Positions 7,865 to 15,888 of a stretch of DNA of 38,549 bases are shown here, one piece after another. A program made the translations under genes and the position numbers. Under the pieces are notes generated by a model. The model saw only the letters and a program-made list of their open reading frames with translations. It searched no databases and was not told the DNA's origin. The stretch's first letter is position 1. Every line of letters starts with the position of its first letter. The stretch comes from Spirochaetota bacterium (GTDB lineage: Bacteria > Spirochaetota > Spirochaetia > Treponematales > Rectinemataceae), in contig JAJUIB010000022.1 in assembly GCA_029265615.1 (NCBI GenBank), positions 1 to 38,549 of the forward strand, written 5' to 3'.

Positions 7865-8794
7865 ATGGCCGGAATCAGCCCTCAGCAACTCGTCGACCTC
7901 AAGCTTGTCGAGATAGGCGCCATCGGTGACTCGCTCAAACAGGACTATGACCGGGTCCACGACCGCCTTGATAAGCTGCTCGAAAAGGCTCCACGTCCCC
8001 TTGCAGACGATGAGGCTGAAAAAGCCGCTACTACGCTGTGCGCCTGGCTCTCGGGACAGGCGGAGCGCAACGTCCCCCTCGAGCGGCTCACCTCGCTCTA
8101 CCGTTGCGGCCTCGGCCACATCGCGGTGGAGCTCTGTCGCGGCGCCGATGTCTCTTCAGAACTTGTTGCCACACGCGCCTTCGACGAGCTCCGTGCGCGC
8201 GGGTGGATCGACGCCGTCTTTGATCCTCAGATCGCGGCCGAGGCCGCGAAACGTCTTGCTCCTTCCGTGAAGAAGGCGCCGCTCTCCAAACGGTCGGCCG
8301 CGCCCACGCCGATAGCGCAGAAGACTAAGTCGGCCGGCGCCGCCGCCGTGCAGACGCGAAGGAAAAAGGAGGATCGTAGTATGAGCAGTATCGACGACGC
8401 CACGTTGGCAGTCGTTCCCCCTGGCTCTGAGGCGGAGAGCGCCCCCAGTGCTAAAAAGCCCGCTAGTGGAAAAAAGGTCTCGCAGTCCAAGGCGGGCGCA
8501 ACGAAAAAGTCGGCCGCCGAGAAAAAGACAGCCGCTGGCAGCGCAGCCAAAAAAACGGCCGCGCCTAATGCGCGAACGCCGAAGGCAGGCACGGCCACGG
8601 CGAGCGCGGCCAAGGTGGCCGCGGAGAAAAAGGCGCCGCAGGCAAAGGCGACTGAGTCTAAGGCGAGCGCTGTGAAAAAGTCGGCCGCCGAGAAAAAACC
8701 CGCTGTCGGCCCCGCAGCCAAAAAGCCGGCCGCCACGAAAAAGACGACTGTCGGCGCCACGGCCGTAGCGAAAAAAGCTGTGTCGAAAAAATAA
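7865..8794 (+). CDS. Unknown N-terminal domain with histone-H1-like Lys/Ala tail
   Basis: This 309-aa protein has two parts. Residues 1-135 form a mixed, probably helical soluble domain I do not recognise (starts MAGISPQQLVDLKLVEIGA). Residues about 140-309 are low-complexity Ala/Lys/Ser/Pro with repeated KKSAAEKK, KKTAA and AAKKPA segments, like bacterial H1-type nucleoid proteins (HctB or Bordetella BpH1 style). The tail should bind DNA or RNA non-specifically. The ATG follows GGGGGAG by six bases. Inside the gene, AAGGAGG stands eight bases before an in-frame ATG at 8381 (codon 173), which could give a separate 137-aa tail protein. The gene is divergent from nqrB and ends at a strong terminator. 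Confidence 0.75.
   Translation: MAGISPQQLVDLKLVEIGAIGDSLKQDYDRVHDRLDKLLEKAPRPLADDEAEKAATTLCAWLSGQAERNVPLERLTSLYRCGLGHIAVELCRGADVSSELVATRAFDELRARGWIDAVFDPQIAAEAAKRLAPSVKKAPLSKRSAAPTPIAQKTKSAGAAAVQTRRKKEDRSMSSIDDATLAVVPPGSEAESAPSAKKPASGKKVSQSKAGATKKSAAEKKTAAGSAAKKTAAPNARTPKAGTATASAAKVAAEKKAPQAKATESKASAVKKSAAEKKPAVGPAAKKPAATKKTTVGATAVAKKAVSKK
8381..8794 (+). CDS. Possible internal in-frame product: free H1-like tail (137 aa)
   Basis: An AAGGAGG sequence at 8367-8373 precedes this ATG by about eight bases. This is as good a ribosome site as any in the window, although it sits inside a longer open reading frame. The product MSSIDDATLAVVPPGSEAES followed by the Lys/Ala repeats would be a stand-alone H1-like protein. 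The residues around the start are not Lys-rich, so the site is not simply a by-product of AAG/AAA codons; the KKED codons do contribute A and G. Whether both forms are made cannot be told from sequence. Confidence 0.4.
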   Translation: MSSIDDATLAVVPPGSEAESAPSAKKPASGKKVSQSKAGATKKSAAEKKTAAGSAAKKTAAPNARTPKAGTATASAAKVAAEKKAPQAKATESKASAVKKSAAEKKPAVGPAAKKPAATKKTTVGATAVAKKAVSKK

Positions 8795-8830
8795 CCGGGC
8801 GCCCGACCTTGGGCGCCGTCTGAATTAGAG

Positions 8831-8872
8831 AAAGCGGGTCTGTCCCTGGCTGGGGGACAGACCCGCTTTTTT
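8831..8872. terminator. Strong intrinsic terminator made of two inverted repeat copies
   Basis: A perfect 16-bp stem (8831-8846 with 8854-8869) with a 7-base loop is followed by a run of six T. It ends the H1-like gene and can also slow transcription of the convergent gene ending at 8885. Each arm is a copy of the dispersed GGGACAGACC element (8837-8846 reversed, 8853-8864 forward). Confidence 0.9.
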
Positions 8873-8884
8873 CGGTGGTCGTGG

Positions 8885-9412
8885 CTACCCTCGCCGTTTG
8901 GTGAAGCCCATAATAAGCCCAAGGGCGACCGACCAAAGCGCCGCAAGCCCGATCTGATACGCCACCGGAAGTGCGAAGGTGACCGTATGCGCCGGTACCC
9001 AGAACCAGGCGAGTGTTTTTAAACTCTTGTCGATGCCCGCATAGCCTTTTGCGCCGGTGATGAGGTTGTCCGTCGTGCGGTGCAGGAACATGAGGAGCGG
9101 TCCGAACATCGAGTTCGTGAGCACCGAAAGCGAGAGCGCGCGGAGGATGGTGATCTCCTCGCAGGCGCGGGGGAGAAAGCCCTTGTCAACAAGGGCGAGC
9201 AAAAAGCCTTTGAAGCCCGTGAAGGAGTACTTCACGAGGATGCCGAGCAGCCCCCAGACGAGGGCTTTTGTAAGCCATTCGAGCGCCTTGTTCGCGGGCT
9301 TGCGCTTTGCGGCGATGATGCCAAGCACCTCGCCGAGCGTTCCGAGAATCGCGAACTGGACAAAGGCCGAGAGGAGAAGGTTGTTCGAAACCCAATCGAC
9401 ATACCAGGCCAT
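8885..9412 (-). CDS. Small integral membrane protein, unknown (weak Mpv17-like resemblance)
   Basis: This 175-aa protein has four or five hydrophobic segments. AGGGAGG six bases before the ATG supports the start. The C-terminal part, with W-F-W-V-P and later A-L-W-S-V-A-L, faintly recalls the Mpv17/PMP22 family pattern of a WxxxPxxxxF segment followed by a Trp-containing last helix. I would not assign that family without a profile search. It is a single-gene unit between a shared terminator and its own upstream region. TATACT at 9441-9436 on the minus strand is a likely -10 element, without a good -35. Confidence 0.7.
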   Translation of the reverse strand: MAWYVDWVSNNLLLSAFVQFAILGTLGEVLGIIAAKRKPANKALEWLTKALVWGLLGILVKYSFTGFKGFLLALVDKGFLPRACEEITILRALSLSVLTNSMFGPLLMFLHRTTDNLITGAKGYAGIDKSLKTLAWFWVPAHTVTFALPVAYQIGLAALWSVALGLIMGFTKRRG

Positions 9413-9555
9413 GGTTACCTCCCTTGCTTGAGCCGAGTATAGCCGCGTATCGTCCCGGACGTCGAGAGCAGACGGCGATCTTTGCTTCCCTGTCGGCGAA
9501 TGCCGTGCTACACTATTGATACGCCTATTTCGATTGTTGAACCAAGGAGGGCCGC

Positions 9556-10803
9556 GTGGCCGTTTCTCGCCGCATCAAGGACAATCTAGAGCGTTCCTCG
9601 TGGATTAGGCGCATGTTCGAGGAAGGTCTTAAACTCAAAAAAGAGTTCGGCGCCGACAATGTTTTTGACTTCAGCCTGGGCAATCCGGACGTTGAGCCGC
9701 CCGAGGCCTTCGCCCAGACGCTCGCGCGGCTTGCGGCGGACCGGACGCCGGGTACGCACGGCTACATGCCCAACGCAGGCTATCCGGCCGTGCGCGCGGC
9801 GGTGGCGCGTAAGGCGAGCCGCGACCAGGGCCTCGAGATTCCCGCGGACAACATCCTCATGACCGTGGGTGCTGCAGGCGGCCTCAATGTTGCCCTTGCG
9901 ACCATCCTCGATCCCGGCGACGAGGTCATTGTCTTTAGCCCCTATTTTGCCGAGTACTTTTTCTATGCACAAAATCACGGCGGAAAGTTCGTCGTCGTGC
10001 CGACGAAGGCGGGCTTCTCTCCCGACCCCGAGGCCCTCGCTCGTGCGCTCTCGCCGCGCACGGCCTGCGTCATTGTGAATTCACCGAACAACCCGACGGG
10101 GCGCATCTACAGCGAAGCGGAGCTCTATGCCGTCGCCGAAGCGCTTATGGCGCATGGACGGAAAACGGGGCGCTATCCCTACCTCATTGCGGACGAACCC
10201 TACCGAGAAATCGTCTATGGCGGCGCGCGCGTCCCCTCCGCGATGCTCGCCTATCCCGAGACCATCGTCGCGACGAGCTGGTCGAAGACCCTCTCCCTCC
10301 CCGGCGAGCGGATCGGCTATCTCGCCGTCTCCCCGCGCTGCGAGGACGCGAAGGCCCTCGTCGACGGCATGGCGATGTGCACCCGCATCCTCGGCTTCGT
10401 CAACGCGCCCGCCCTCATGCAGCGCGTCGTCGCCGAACTTCTCGACGCGCGCTGCGAGGTCGAAAGTTATGAGCGGCGCGGCCGCCTGCTTGCCGAGGGA
10501 CTCAAGGCCGCGGGCTATGAATTCCCCGAACCCGCAGGCGCGTTCTACCTTTTTGCCAAAGTCCCCGAGCGCGCCGCATGCGGGGACAGACCTCAGGGCG
10601 AGGTTCGTGACGGCGCCGCAACACGAGAGCCCGATGTCGAGTTCGTGATGCACTTAAAGAAGTATAACATCCTTGCGGTGCCCGGAGTCGGCTTTGGCGC
10701 CCCGGGCTGGTTCCGGCTTTCGTTCTGCGTCGCCGAATCGACTATTCGGGGCGCAATTCCGCGCTTCACCCGCGCGATTGAGGAATGGAAGACGGAGCGC
10801 TAG
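9556..10803 (+). CDS. PLP-dependent aminotransferase, class I/II
   Basis: This 415-aa enzyme is of the aspartate-aminotransferase fold. SPNNPTG, IADEPYREIVY and SWSK followed by GERIGYLA are the family landmarks. K244 is the lysine expected to hold pyridoxal phosphate, and RLSFC near the C-terminus provides the Arg for the substrate carboxylate. The substrate cannot be told from sequence. AAGGAGG stands five bases before the GTG start. Residues about 337-360 form an insertion absent from typical relatives. It contains a GGGGACAGACC repeat copy (10582-10592) read as G-D-R-P. The insertion falls in a surface loop before DVEFVMHLKK and keeps the frame. Confidence 0.9.
   Translation: MAVSRRIKDNLERSSWIRRMFEEGLKLKKEFGADNVFDFSLGNPDVEPPEAFAQTLARLAADRTPGTHGYMPNAGYPAVRAAVARKASRDQGLEIPADNILMTVGAAGGLNVALATILDPGDEVIVFSPYFAEYFFYAQNHGGKFVVVPTKAGFSPDPEALARALSPRTACVIVNSPNNPTGRIYSEAELYAVAEALMAHGRKTGRYPYLIADEPYREIVYGGARVPSAMLAYPETIVATSWSKTLSLPGERIGYLAVSPRCEDAKALVDGMAMCTRILGFVNAPALMQRVVAELLDARCEVESYERRGRLLAEGLKAAGYEFPEPAGAFYLFAKVPERAACGDRPQGEVRDGAATREPDVEFVMHLKKYNILAVPGVGFGAPGWFRLSFCVAESTIRGAIPRFTRAIEEWKTER
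10582..10592 (+). repeat. GGGGACAGACC dispersed repeat, intragenic
   Basis: An exact 11-base copy lies inside the aminotransferase gene, within an in-frame insertion of about 24 codons. Confidence 0.75.
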
Positions 10804-11015
10804 GGACTCACTCAACCGCGGCTTGACAGCGCGCCGTCATGGATTTATTGGCATTATTGCAAAATATGCAAAAAACCTAAAGCGATCTTAACACGGGGCG
10901 CGGGCCGAAAGGCCCGCGCGTGCACCTGGCTATGTCCTAGTACAAATAGGACTTGTGCGACGTTATCCGGCTGTATTCGCATACAACGTGTAGGTAAATC
11001 GGTTACAAAAAAAAC
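10804..11015. other. Intergenic region with GNRA-capped hairpin
   Basis: Between the aminotransferase and the promoter of the outer-membrane protein I see no gene. A 9-bp GC stem with a GAAA loop (10898-10906 with 10911-10919) lacks a T run. It may still end aminotransferase transcription or act as an RNA hairpin. A weaker 6-bp stem follows (10934-10939 with 10947-10952). Confidence 0.5.
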
Positions 11016-11044
11016 TTGACACCTAAAAATGCGCTGTCTATACT
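11016..11044 (+). promoter_or_regulatory. Near-perfect sigma70 promoter
   Basis: TTGACA (11016-11021), a 17-bp spacer and TATACT (11039-11044) form the best promoter in the window. It implies high expression of the outer-membrane protein at 11113, with a leader of about 60 bases. Confidence 0.85.
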
Positions 11045-11112
11045 GCCCTTGATTTTCGAAGGGGGAGCACTAAACCGTCGGTTTAACCCCTCAATTAGCT
11101 AAGGAGGACTTC

Positions 11113-12078
11113 ATGAAGAAGCTTCTCGCTCTTCTCCTCGCGCTCGTCGTCGTCGGCGGCTTTGTGTTCGCCGAGGATGCCAAGCCCGTCGCTGCGGTTA
11201 CCGGCTACTTCAATGCGGGCACCGTGCTCTATGATCAGGATGGCAAGCAGTCGCTCGGGCCGAGCTGGTTGAGCAGTGGTCACTACGCGAACCTTGGCGT
11301 GAGCTACAAGGCGGCGAAGTACGGCTTCTCCGCGACGATCGCGTATGAGAACGACGCGGTCAATACCGCATTCCGCGACTACACCCTCTGGGTGAAGCCC
11401 TACGACTTCATGAAGGTGTCCGCCGGTAAGCTCCGCAATGGCGACTACCGCCTCACCTCCTACATTGATGGCTCCGGCTTCAACATCCGCCTCGCCGATG
11501 CCGAGTACGGCCTCATGATGCAGTTCTACCCCATCAAAGACCTCAGCATCGGTGCCTTCCTCCCCGTGGCTGCAGCCGGCCAGAACGCCGCCGATGCGAA
11601 GCCCGGCTTCGGCGTCGCGTACACCCTCCCCAATATCGCTAAGTTCATCGTTGCCTACAAAACCGGCATTGATGAGCTCTTCATCGGCGCCGACATCAAG
11701 GCGATCGAGGGACTCACCGCGAAGCTCTGCTTCACGATGGACACCACCGCGGGCAGCGAGTTCCAGCGGATTTGGGCGACCGCTGGCTATGGTCTTATGG
11801 ACGGCGCCCTCGACCTCGGGCTCGATGCCTACTACAAGCTGACTACCGCCGCGAATACCCTCTGGGTCAAGGGCAAGGCCGGCTACACGGTCGACATCTT
11901 TACCCCGAGCGCCTATGTTTCCTTCAAGAACGTGTCCAGCCCCGCGGCCAACACCATTGGCTTCGGCGCCGAGCTCAAGGTTGCCGCCGGCGACGGCGCC
12001 CTCTACCTCGGTGTGGACGTCGAGTCCGCTTCCAGCGTCACCTGGAGCATCCCCCTCACGGTCGAGGTTTCCTTCTAA
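11113..12078 (+). CDS. Outer-membrane beta-barrel protein, probable abundant porin
   Basis: This 321-aa exported protein has a clear signal peptide (residues 1-20, cleavage after VFA). The mature part alternates polar and hydrophobic residues in short strands rich in Tyr, Gly and Ala, and ends in Phe (TVEVSF), the usual C-terminal signal of outer-membrane barrels. TAAGGAGG lies seven bases before the ATG. A near-consensus promoter and a strong terminator make it a monocistronic, probably highly expressed gene. Codons are strongly biased to GCC, CTC and GGC endings, as in abundant proteins. I do not recognise a named family. A pore function is inferred from architecture. Confidence 0.8.
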   Translation: MKKLLALLLALVVVGGFVFAEDAKPVAAVTGYFNAGTVLYDQDGKQSLGPSWLSSGHYANLGVSYKAAKYGFSATIAYENDAVNTAFRDYTLWVKPYDFMKVSAGKLRNGDYRLTSYIDGSGFNIRLADAEYGLMMQFYPIKDLSIGAFLPVAAAGQNAADAKPGFGVAYTLPNIAKFIVAYKTGIDELFIGADIKAIEGLTAKLCFTMDTTAGSEFQRIWATAGYGLMDGALDLGLDAYYKLTTAANTLWVKGKAGYTVDIFTPSAYVSFKNVSSPAANTIGFGAELKVAAGDGALYLGVDVESASSVTWSIPLTVEVSF

Positions 12079-12102
12079 CTTCGCCGCCTGAATGTGGTAA
12101 CT

Positions 12103-12130
12103 GGCCGGCCCTGCAGGGCCGGCCTTTTTT
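12103..12130 (+). terminator. Intrinsic terminator of the outer-membrane protein gene
   Basis: A 9-bp perfect GC stem (12103-12111 with 12116-12124) with loop TGCA is followed by six T. Confidence 0.95.
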
Positions 12131-12141
12131 GTGTGCATCGA

Positions 12142-12151
12142 GGTCTGTCCC
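12142..12151 (-). repeat. GGGACAGACC dispersed repeat
   Basis: GGTCTGTCCC on the plus strand is a copy of the dispersed element in reverse orientation. It stands just after the terminator. Confidence 0.7.
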
Positions 12152-12234
12152 TGGGAGCCTGGCTGCCCGGGTTTCGCGTATGCCGATAGTACGAAGAGGA
12201 AGCTGCGAGGTTTCCGCGCCAATGAGGAGCGATG

Positions 12235-12774
12235 ATGCGTGTGAAATTTTTTTGTGTTCTTGGAGCCGTGGTTATGTGTGCGTTTTTTTCGTGCGCGACC
12301 ACGCCGCCCATTCCCGGCGAGCCACGAGCTGTGATACGCTTTCTCGATGCGGCAGAGCTTGTTCGGAAATACGGTCGCGACTATAAAGTTAACCCCTACC
12401 TTGCCCCTTCGGGTATGCTGCGTGGAAAGCCATATGAATTCGTGGTCGCTGAGGTGTCGATATCGTCGCCGACGAGGGCGCTAGTTGCAATACAGGGTGT
12501 GCTCCGCGATGAAGCGGGCGAGCTTATCGCGCCGCTTGCCACGTTCGATGGTATGGAGCGCCTCTGGTCGGATTGGAGCGGATCCGAGGTGTATGATCCG
12601 CGCCGCCAAGACACACTTGAGCGCTATTATCCACGCACACTCGCATTTACTGTTCACCGAACGCGCAAAGTTCTTGTGGTTTTTGTCGCCAAAAACCCAA
12701 TACCCCGGCCAGCCGAAGCCGAGCTCTCTGTCGAGGTTGCAGGTTTCCTGTTTCAGCAACAGCTTGCGCTATAA
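12235..12774 (+). CDS. Lipoprotein of unknown function
   Basis: This 179-aa protein has a lipoprotein signal peptide. A basic-hydrophobic N-terminus ends in AFFSC, with C20 as the expected lipidated residue; the loose lipobox is of the spirochaete type. The mature part looks like one mostly beta domain (VVAEVSISSPTRALVAIQGV). GAGGAG places the ribosome on the second of two adjacent ATGs (12235, five bases away) rather than the first (12232). No family is recognised. It sits between repeat copies and next to the transposase gene. Confidence 0.75.
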   Translation: MRVKFFCVLGAVVMCAFFSCATTPPIPGEPRAVIRFLDAAELVRKYGRDYKVNPYLAPSGMLRGKPYEFVVAEVSISSPTRALVAIQGVLRDEAGELIAPLATFDGMERLWSDWSGSEVYDPRRQDTLERYYPRTLAFTVHRTRKVLVVFVAKNPIPRPAEAELSVEVAGFLFQQQLAL

Positions 12775-12815
12775 CGGGTACGCTAAACGAGTCGGTGAAC
12801 GCGACCACGGACCAC

Positions 12816-12826
12816 GGGGACAGACC
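12816..12826 (+). repeat. GGGGACAGACC dispersed repeat, upstream of the RAYT gene
   Basis: An exact copy lies 130 bp before the transposase gene. It is followed by a small CCAAG...CTTGG stem. Confidence 0.8.
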
Positions 12827-12883
12827 TCCAAGACCAAGACCTTGGGGGCGCAGCTCGTAGACCCTGTTAGACCGTAGGCCCCT

Positions 12884-12894
12884 GGGGACAGACC
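12884..12894 (+). repeat. GGGGACAGACC dispersed repeat, upstream of the RAYT gene
   Basis: A second exact direct copy starts 68 bp after the first, within the 62-72 bp before the transposase start. Confidence 0.8.
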
Positions 12895-12955
12895 CTAGAG
12901 GAGGTGCTGCAAATACTCTTCAATCGTAGCCGCGGCTCGGTGGCGATACGTTCAT

Positions 12956-13477
12956 ATGCGCAAACCGCGACAAATCATTCCTGGCGCCCGCTACCATGTC
13001 ACGGCTAGGACGAATCGGAAGGTTCCGGAGCTTGGATTCTGTCAAATCAAACTCATGCTCGAGGAAGTCATTTCTCGTGCGAAGCGAAAATACTCGTTTC
13101 GAGTCCTAAATTTCTGTATTATGGATAATCATGTGCATCTCATTATCGAACCTATTAAAGGGGAGTCTCTTTCCGCAATCATGAAATGGATACTCTGTGT
13201 ATTTGCTATGGCATATAACCGTCGCATGGGAGTATCCGGGCATTTCTGGGGTGACAGATTTTACTCCCGCCCGATCGAATCGCGCGAGGAACTTCGGAGG
13301 GTATTCGGATACATTGACGATAATCCTGTAAAGGCAAAATGCGTCAAATATGCATGTCATTGGCGATTTGGTGGGTTGTGGCATGATCGTCATGGATTTT
13401 GTCATATTCAGGATGAGATACCACGATGGCTACTCGCGTTTTTTCCTTTGCATATTTCGCCTCAAACGCACGCTTAA
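12956..13477 (+). mobile_element. REP-associated tyrosine transposase (RAYT, Y1/IS200-like)
   Basis: This 173-aa HUH-type single-strand nuclease belongs to the TnpA-REP group. H59-V-H61 in MDNHVHLII is the metal-binding HUH pair, and Y119 in FGYIDDNPVKA is the expected nucleophile. YHVTARTNRK near the N-terminus and HFWGDRFYS (96-104) are also typical of the group. Such enzymes cut and rejoin short palindromic REP sequences, which they are thought to have spread. Two GGGGACAGACC copies lie before the gene and two after it. The gene is visibly richer in A and T than its neighbours, suggesting acquisition. No convincing ribosome site precedes the ATG. All catalytic residues are present, so it may be active. 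Confidence 0.9.
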
Positions 13478-13726
13478 ACCAGCCGCAGCTTTCTCGAGAG
13501 TCTGGAATCAATAAAATAATTGTTTATCATAATTATACTAATACTAAGTTGCTGTAGCCGTCATAGCGAACTCCGGTGTTGTACCAACCCGATCTCTGGT
13601 CTAGCTAACCGACCATGAGTTCTCCGAGGTCGAAATGTTTATCAACACCTGCTTTTATTTTTAACTTTTCACCGATTTGAGCTTTCATTTTTCTATCCCG
13701 CGCATGGAAGGTTTTTCGCTGTCGCT

Positions 13727-13739
13727 GGGGACAGACCCC
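13727..13739 (+). repeat. GGGGACAGACCCC dispersed repeat
   Basis: An exact copy downstream of the transposase gene. It reads as a short imperfect palindrome (GGGG...CCCC). Confidence 0.8.
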
Positions 13740-13798
13740 GGATGGCTGGGGATAGCCCCCAGAGATTGACAGGCAACAGACCAACAACATGACAGCGT

Positions 13799-13811
13799 GG
13801 GGACAGACCCC
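13799..13811 (+). repeat. GGGGACAGACCCC dispersed repeat
   Basis: A second exact copy, 72 bases after the previous one and just before the histidine kinase stop codon. The two upstream copies are 68 bases apart, so spacing is similar on both sides of the transposase. Confidence 0.8.
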
Positions 13812-13819
13812 GGCGACCC

Positions 13820-15169
13820 CTATTGCCCGAGCGGCATCCTGATCACGAACTCGCTCCCGCTATCTGGGTGTGCTTGCACGGAGATTTCCCAGCCATGCGA
13901 GTCGATGACGCCTTTGACGATGGAGAGGCCGAGGCCAAACCCCGGCTCGCGTCGCGATGATGAGCCGCGATAGAAGGGTTCGAAGATGTGGGGCAGGTCG
14001 TCCGGCGCTATGCCGGGGCCATTGTCGGTGATGCGGAGTACCGCCGCGCCGTCTTCGACTGTGGCTGAAAGGAGGACTGTCCCTCCTTCCGCTGAATAGC
14101 GCAGTGCGTTGCCCACGAGATTTTCAAGCGCGCGCAAGAAGAGGCGCTCGTCCATCTTTACTGTAAGCTCTTTTGCTATGTCGAGCGAATAGCAAAAGCG
14201 CCTATTGAGGAACTCGGCATCGAGGGTGGCGCGTTTTCCGTAGTCTTCAAGGATGGGCAGAAGACGAAGCGGTTCGAGCTTCCACCGCCACTCCCCGGTG
14301 TCCATTTTGACGAAGTCCATGAGGTCGTCGATCATGCCTTCGAGCTGGTCGACCTTGGTCGCGATGATCCCAAGGCTGCGCTCCATGGACGCCGCGTCGT
14401 TCGCGATCCCGTCCCTGATGAGCTCGGTATAGCCCTTTATGAGCGCAAGGGGGGTCTTGAGGTCGTGGCTTACCCCCATCACAAAGCGCGCCTGGCGAAT
14501 GTTTTCATCCTTGAGCGCAAGCCGCATGCGGTTGAGCGAGGCGGCGAGCGAGGTGATCTCGTTGCTACCCTGCGCCTCGACGGCGGTGTCGAGTTCGCCC
14601 GCCGCGATGCGGCGCGTCGCCGTGTCGAGGGCGGTAACTGAACGGCTTATGGATTTCGCGATGATGACCGTCATCGCGGCGGAAAAGGCAAAAATAGCGC
14701 CGAGCACGAGGGCAAGGTAGGGAGCAAAACGTTCGAGCGGCGAGGGGGGCGGTTTGCTTTTTCTCGCAAGCCGCATGATAAGAAGGACGCCTTTGCGTTC
14801 AAGCGAAAGGGGTGCGTCGAAGTGGTAGACTGCCCGATCGCTCGTCGCTCGTATCACCGCAAGGAGGGTTTCCGGGCTCACCACAGGCTCTGGGAAGGCT
14901 TGAGGATCGGTCGAGTAAATGATGCGGCCGTCTTCGCGCAGGACGAAGAAGTCGGTGTCGCTCTTTCTGCGCTCCAAAAACACGGCCAGGCGCTCCCACT
15001 CGTCTCGGCGAATGGCGTCGCCCGCGGTTGCCGATATTTCTTCATAATTGGGTACTGAGTATAGGGGCTGATCCCTTGTCCGCTGGACCCAGAGAAGGCC
15101 GGCACTTACGAGGATCGGCAGGATAACGACGCCGAGGACCATAAGGCTGAGCTGGGTTTTGATTTTCAT
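13820..15169 (-). CDS. Sensor histidine kinase
   Basis: This 449-aa membrane kinase is the partner of the response regulator directly upstream. Domains in order: membrane segment 1 (7-28); an extracytoplasmic sensor part of about 120 residues; membrane segment 2 (150-173); HAMP linker (about 174-225); dimerisation domain with phospho-accepting H235 in SHDLKTP; and an ATP-binding domain with NLVGNALRYS, DNGPGIAPDD and GFGLGLSIVKG. The start at MKIKTQ lies two bases after the regulator stop, with GGAG eight bases upstream. The open frame extends 49 codons further, but that overlaps the regulator. The pair faces the efflux operon at 16069 and probably controls it. The signal is unknown. Confidence 0.93.
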   Translation of the reverse strand: MKIKTQLSLMVLGVVILPILVSAGLLWVQRTRDQPLYSVPNYEEISATAGDAIRRDEWERLAVFLERRKSDTDFFVLREDGRIIYSTDPQAFPEPVVSPETLLAVIRATSDRAVYHFDAPLSLERKGVLLIMRLARKSKPPPSPLERFAPYLALVLGAIFAFSAAMTVIIAKSISRSVTALDTATRRIAAGELDTAVEAQGSNEITSLAASLNRMRLALKDENIRQARFVMGVSHDLKTPLALIKGYTELIRDGIANDAASMERSLGIIATKVDQLEGMIDDLMDFVKMDTGEWRWKLEPLRLLPILEDYGKRATLDAEFLNRRFCYSLDIAKELTVKMDERLFLRALENLVGNALRYSAEGGTVLLSATVEDGAAVLRITDNGPGIAPDDLPHIFEPFYRGSSSRREPGFGLGLSIVKGVIDSHGWEISVQAHPDSGSEFVIRMPLGQ

Positions 15170-15171
15170 CC

Positions 15172-15870
15172 TTAAGGCTCCGCGACGTTGAGGCGATAGC
15201 CGAGGCCGTGTACGGTTTCGATGAGCCGTGGTTCGCGCGGGTTTGTTTCGAGCTTTCGGCGGAGCCGCTGAATGTAGACTGCAACTGCAGTGAGGTCGCC
15301 ATAGGCGTTTCCCCACACGGCGGCATAAATCGATTCAGGGGACTGTGGTCTTCCGAGATTTGCAGCGAGATGGCAAAGGACGCCGAATTCCTTTGCGGAG
15401 AGCGCAATCCGTTCCTCGCCGCGCCTTAAGATGCAGGCCTCCATGTCGAGACAGTAGGGGCCGAAGACGATTGTCCGGCCGACGCCTTCTCCGTTTGCGC
15501 CAAGATCGTAGGTGCGCCTGAGGAGCGCCCTCACCCGCGCAGTGAGCACACGCGGGGAAAAAGGCTTGGTTACGAATTCGTCCGCCCCGAATCCGAGGCC
15601 GGTGATGATGTCCTCGTCGGCGTCCCGGGACGAGACGATAATGACGGGCGAGTCATGCGTTCGCCTGAATCGGTGAAGGAACTCGAATCCGTCGATGCCT
15701 GGCAGATTGATGTCGAGGATGACGAGATCGGCGGACCAGCTTTCGAGGAGAGCGAGCGCATCTTCCGCCCTGTCGGTGGCTCTGACCTCAAGGCCCTCTT
15801 TGCGAAGATAGATCGCCACGAGATCGGCGAGCTCCTGTACGTCCTCGATGATGAGCACTTTGCCGTTCAT
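15172..15870 (-). CDS. OmpR-family response regulator
   Basis: This 232-aa regulator has a receiver domain (residues 1-118) with D53 in VILDINLPG as the phosphorylation site and TKPF as the conserved lysine segment. It is followed by an OmpR/PhoB winged-helix DNA-binding domain (about 135-228, ending in ETVHGLGYRLNV). It is the first gene of a two-gene operon with the kinase. The ribosome site is weak (GAGG almost touching the ATG). It is divergent from the TolC-like gene 198 bp away, so it likely binds in that shared space. Confidence 0.93.
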   Translation of the reverse strand: MNGKVLIIEDVQELADLVAIYLRKEGLEVRATDRAEDALALLESWSADLVILDINLPGIDGFEFLHRFRRTHDSPVIIVSSRDADEDIITGLGFGADEFVTKPFSPRVLTARVRALLRRTYDLGANGEGVGRTIVFGPYCLDMEACILRRGEERIALSAKEFGVLCHLAANLGRPQSPESIYAAVWGNAYGDLTAVAVYIQRLRRKLETNPREPRLIETVHGLGYRLNVAEP

Positions 15871-15888
15871 CCCTCAGCTCCGCGGCAG

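Larger units (their letters stand above)
13478..13819. other. Intergenic region after the transposase, with repeat copies
   Basis: I see no convincing gene in these 342 bases. The first 220 are AT-richer than the surroundings, like the transposase gene, and probably belong to the same acquired segment. The last 100 hold two exact repeat copies and a variant, GGGGATAGCCCCC (13748-13760). A 61-codon open frame on the minus strand reads through a repeat copy and has no ribosome site. Confidence 0.5.

Noticed and set aside
10898-10919. Intrinsic terminator of the aminotransferase gene
   Set aside because: The GC stem with GAAA loop is real, but no T run follows, so I list it only as a hairpin.
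13605-13790. 61-aa gene on the minus strand after the transposase
   Set aside because: It reads through a repeat copy, has no ribosome site and resembles nothing known to me. The last 26 codons could be a gene remnant, but the evidence is too thin.
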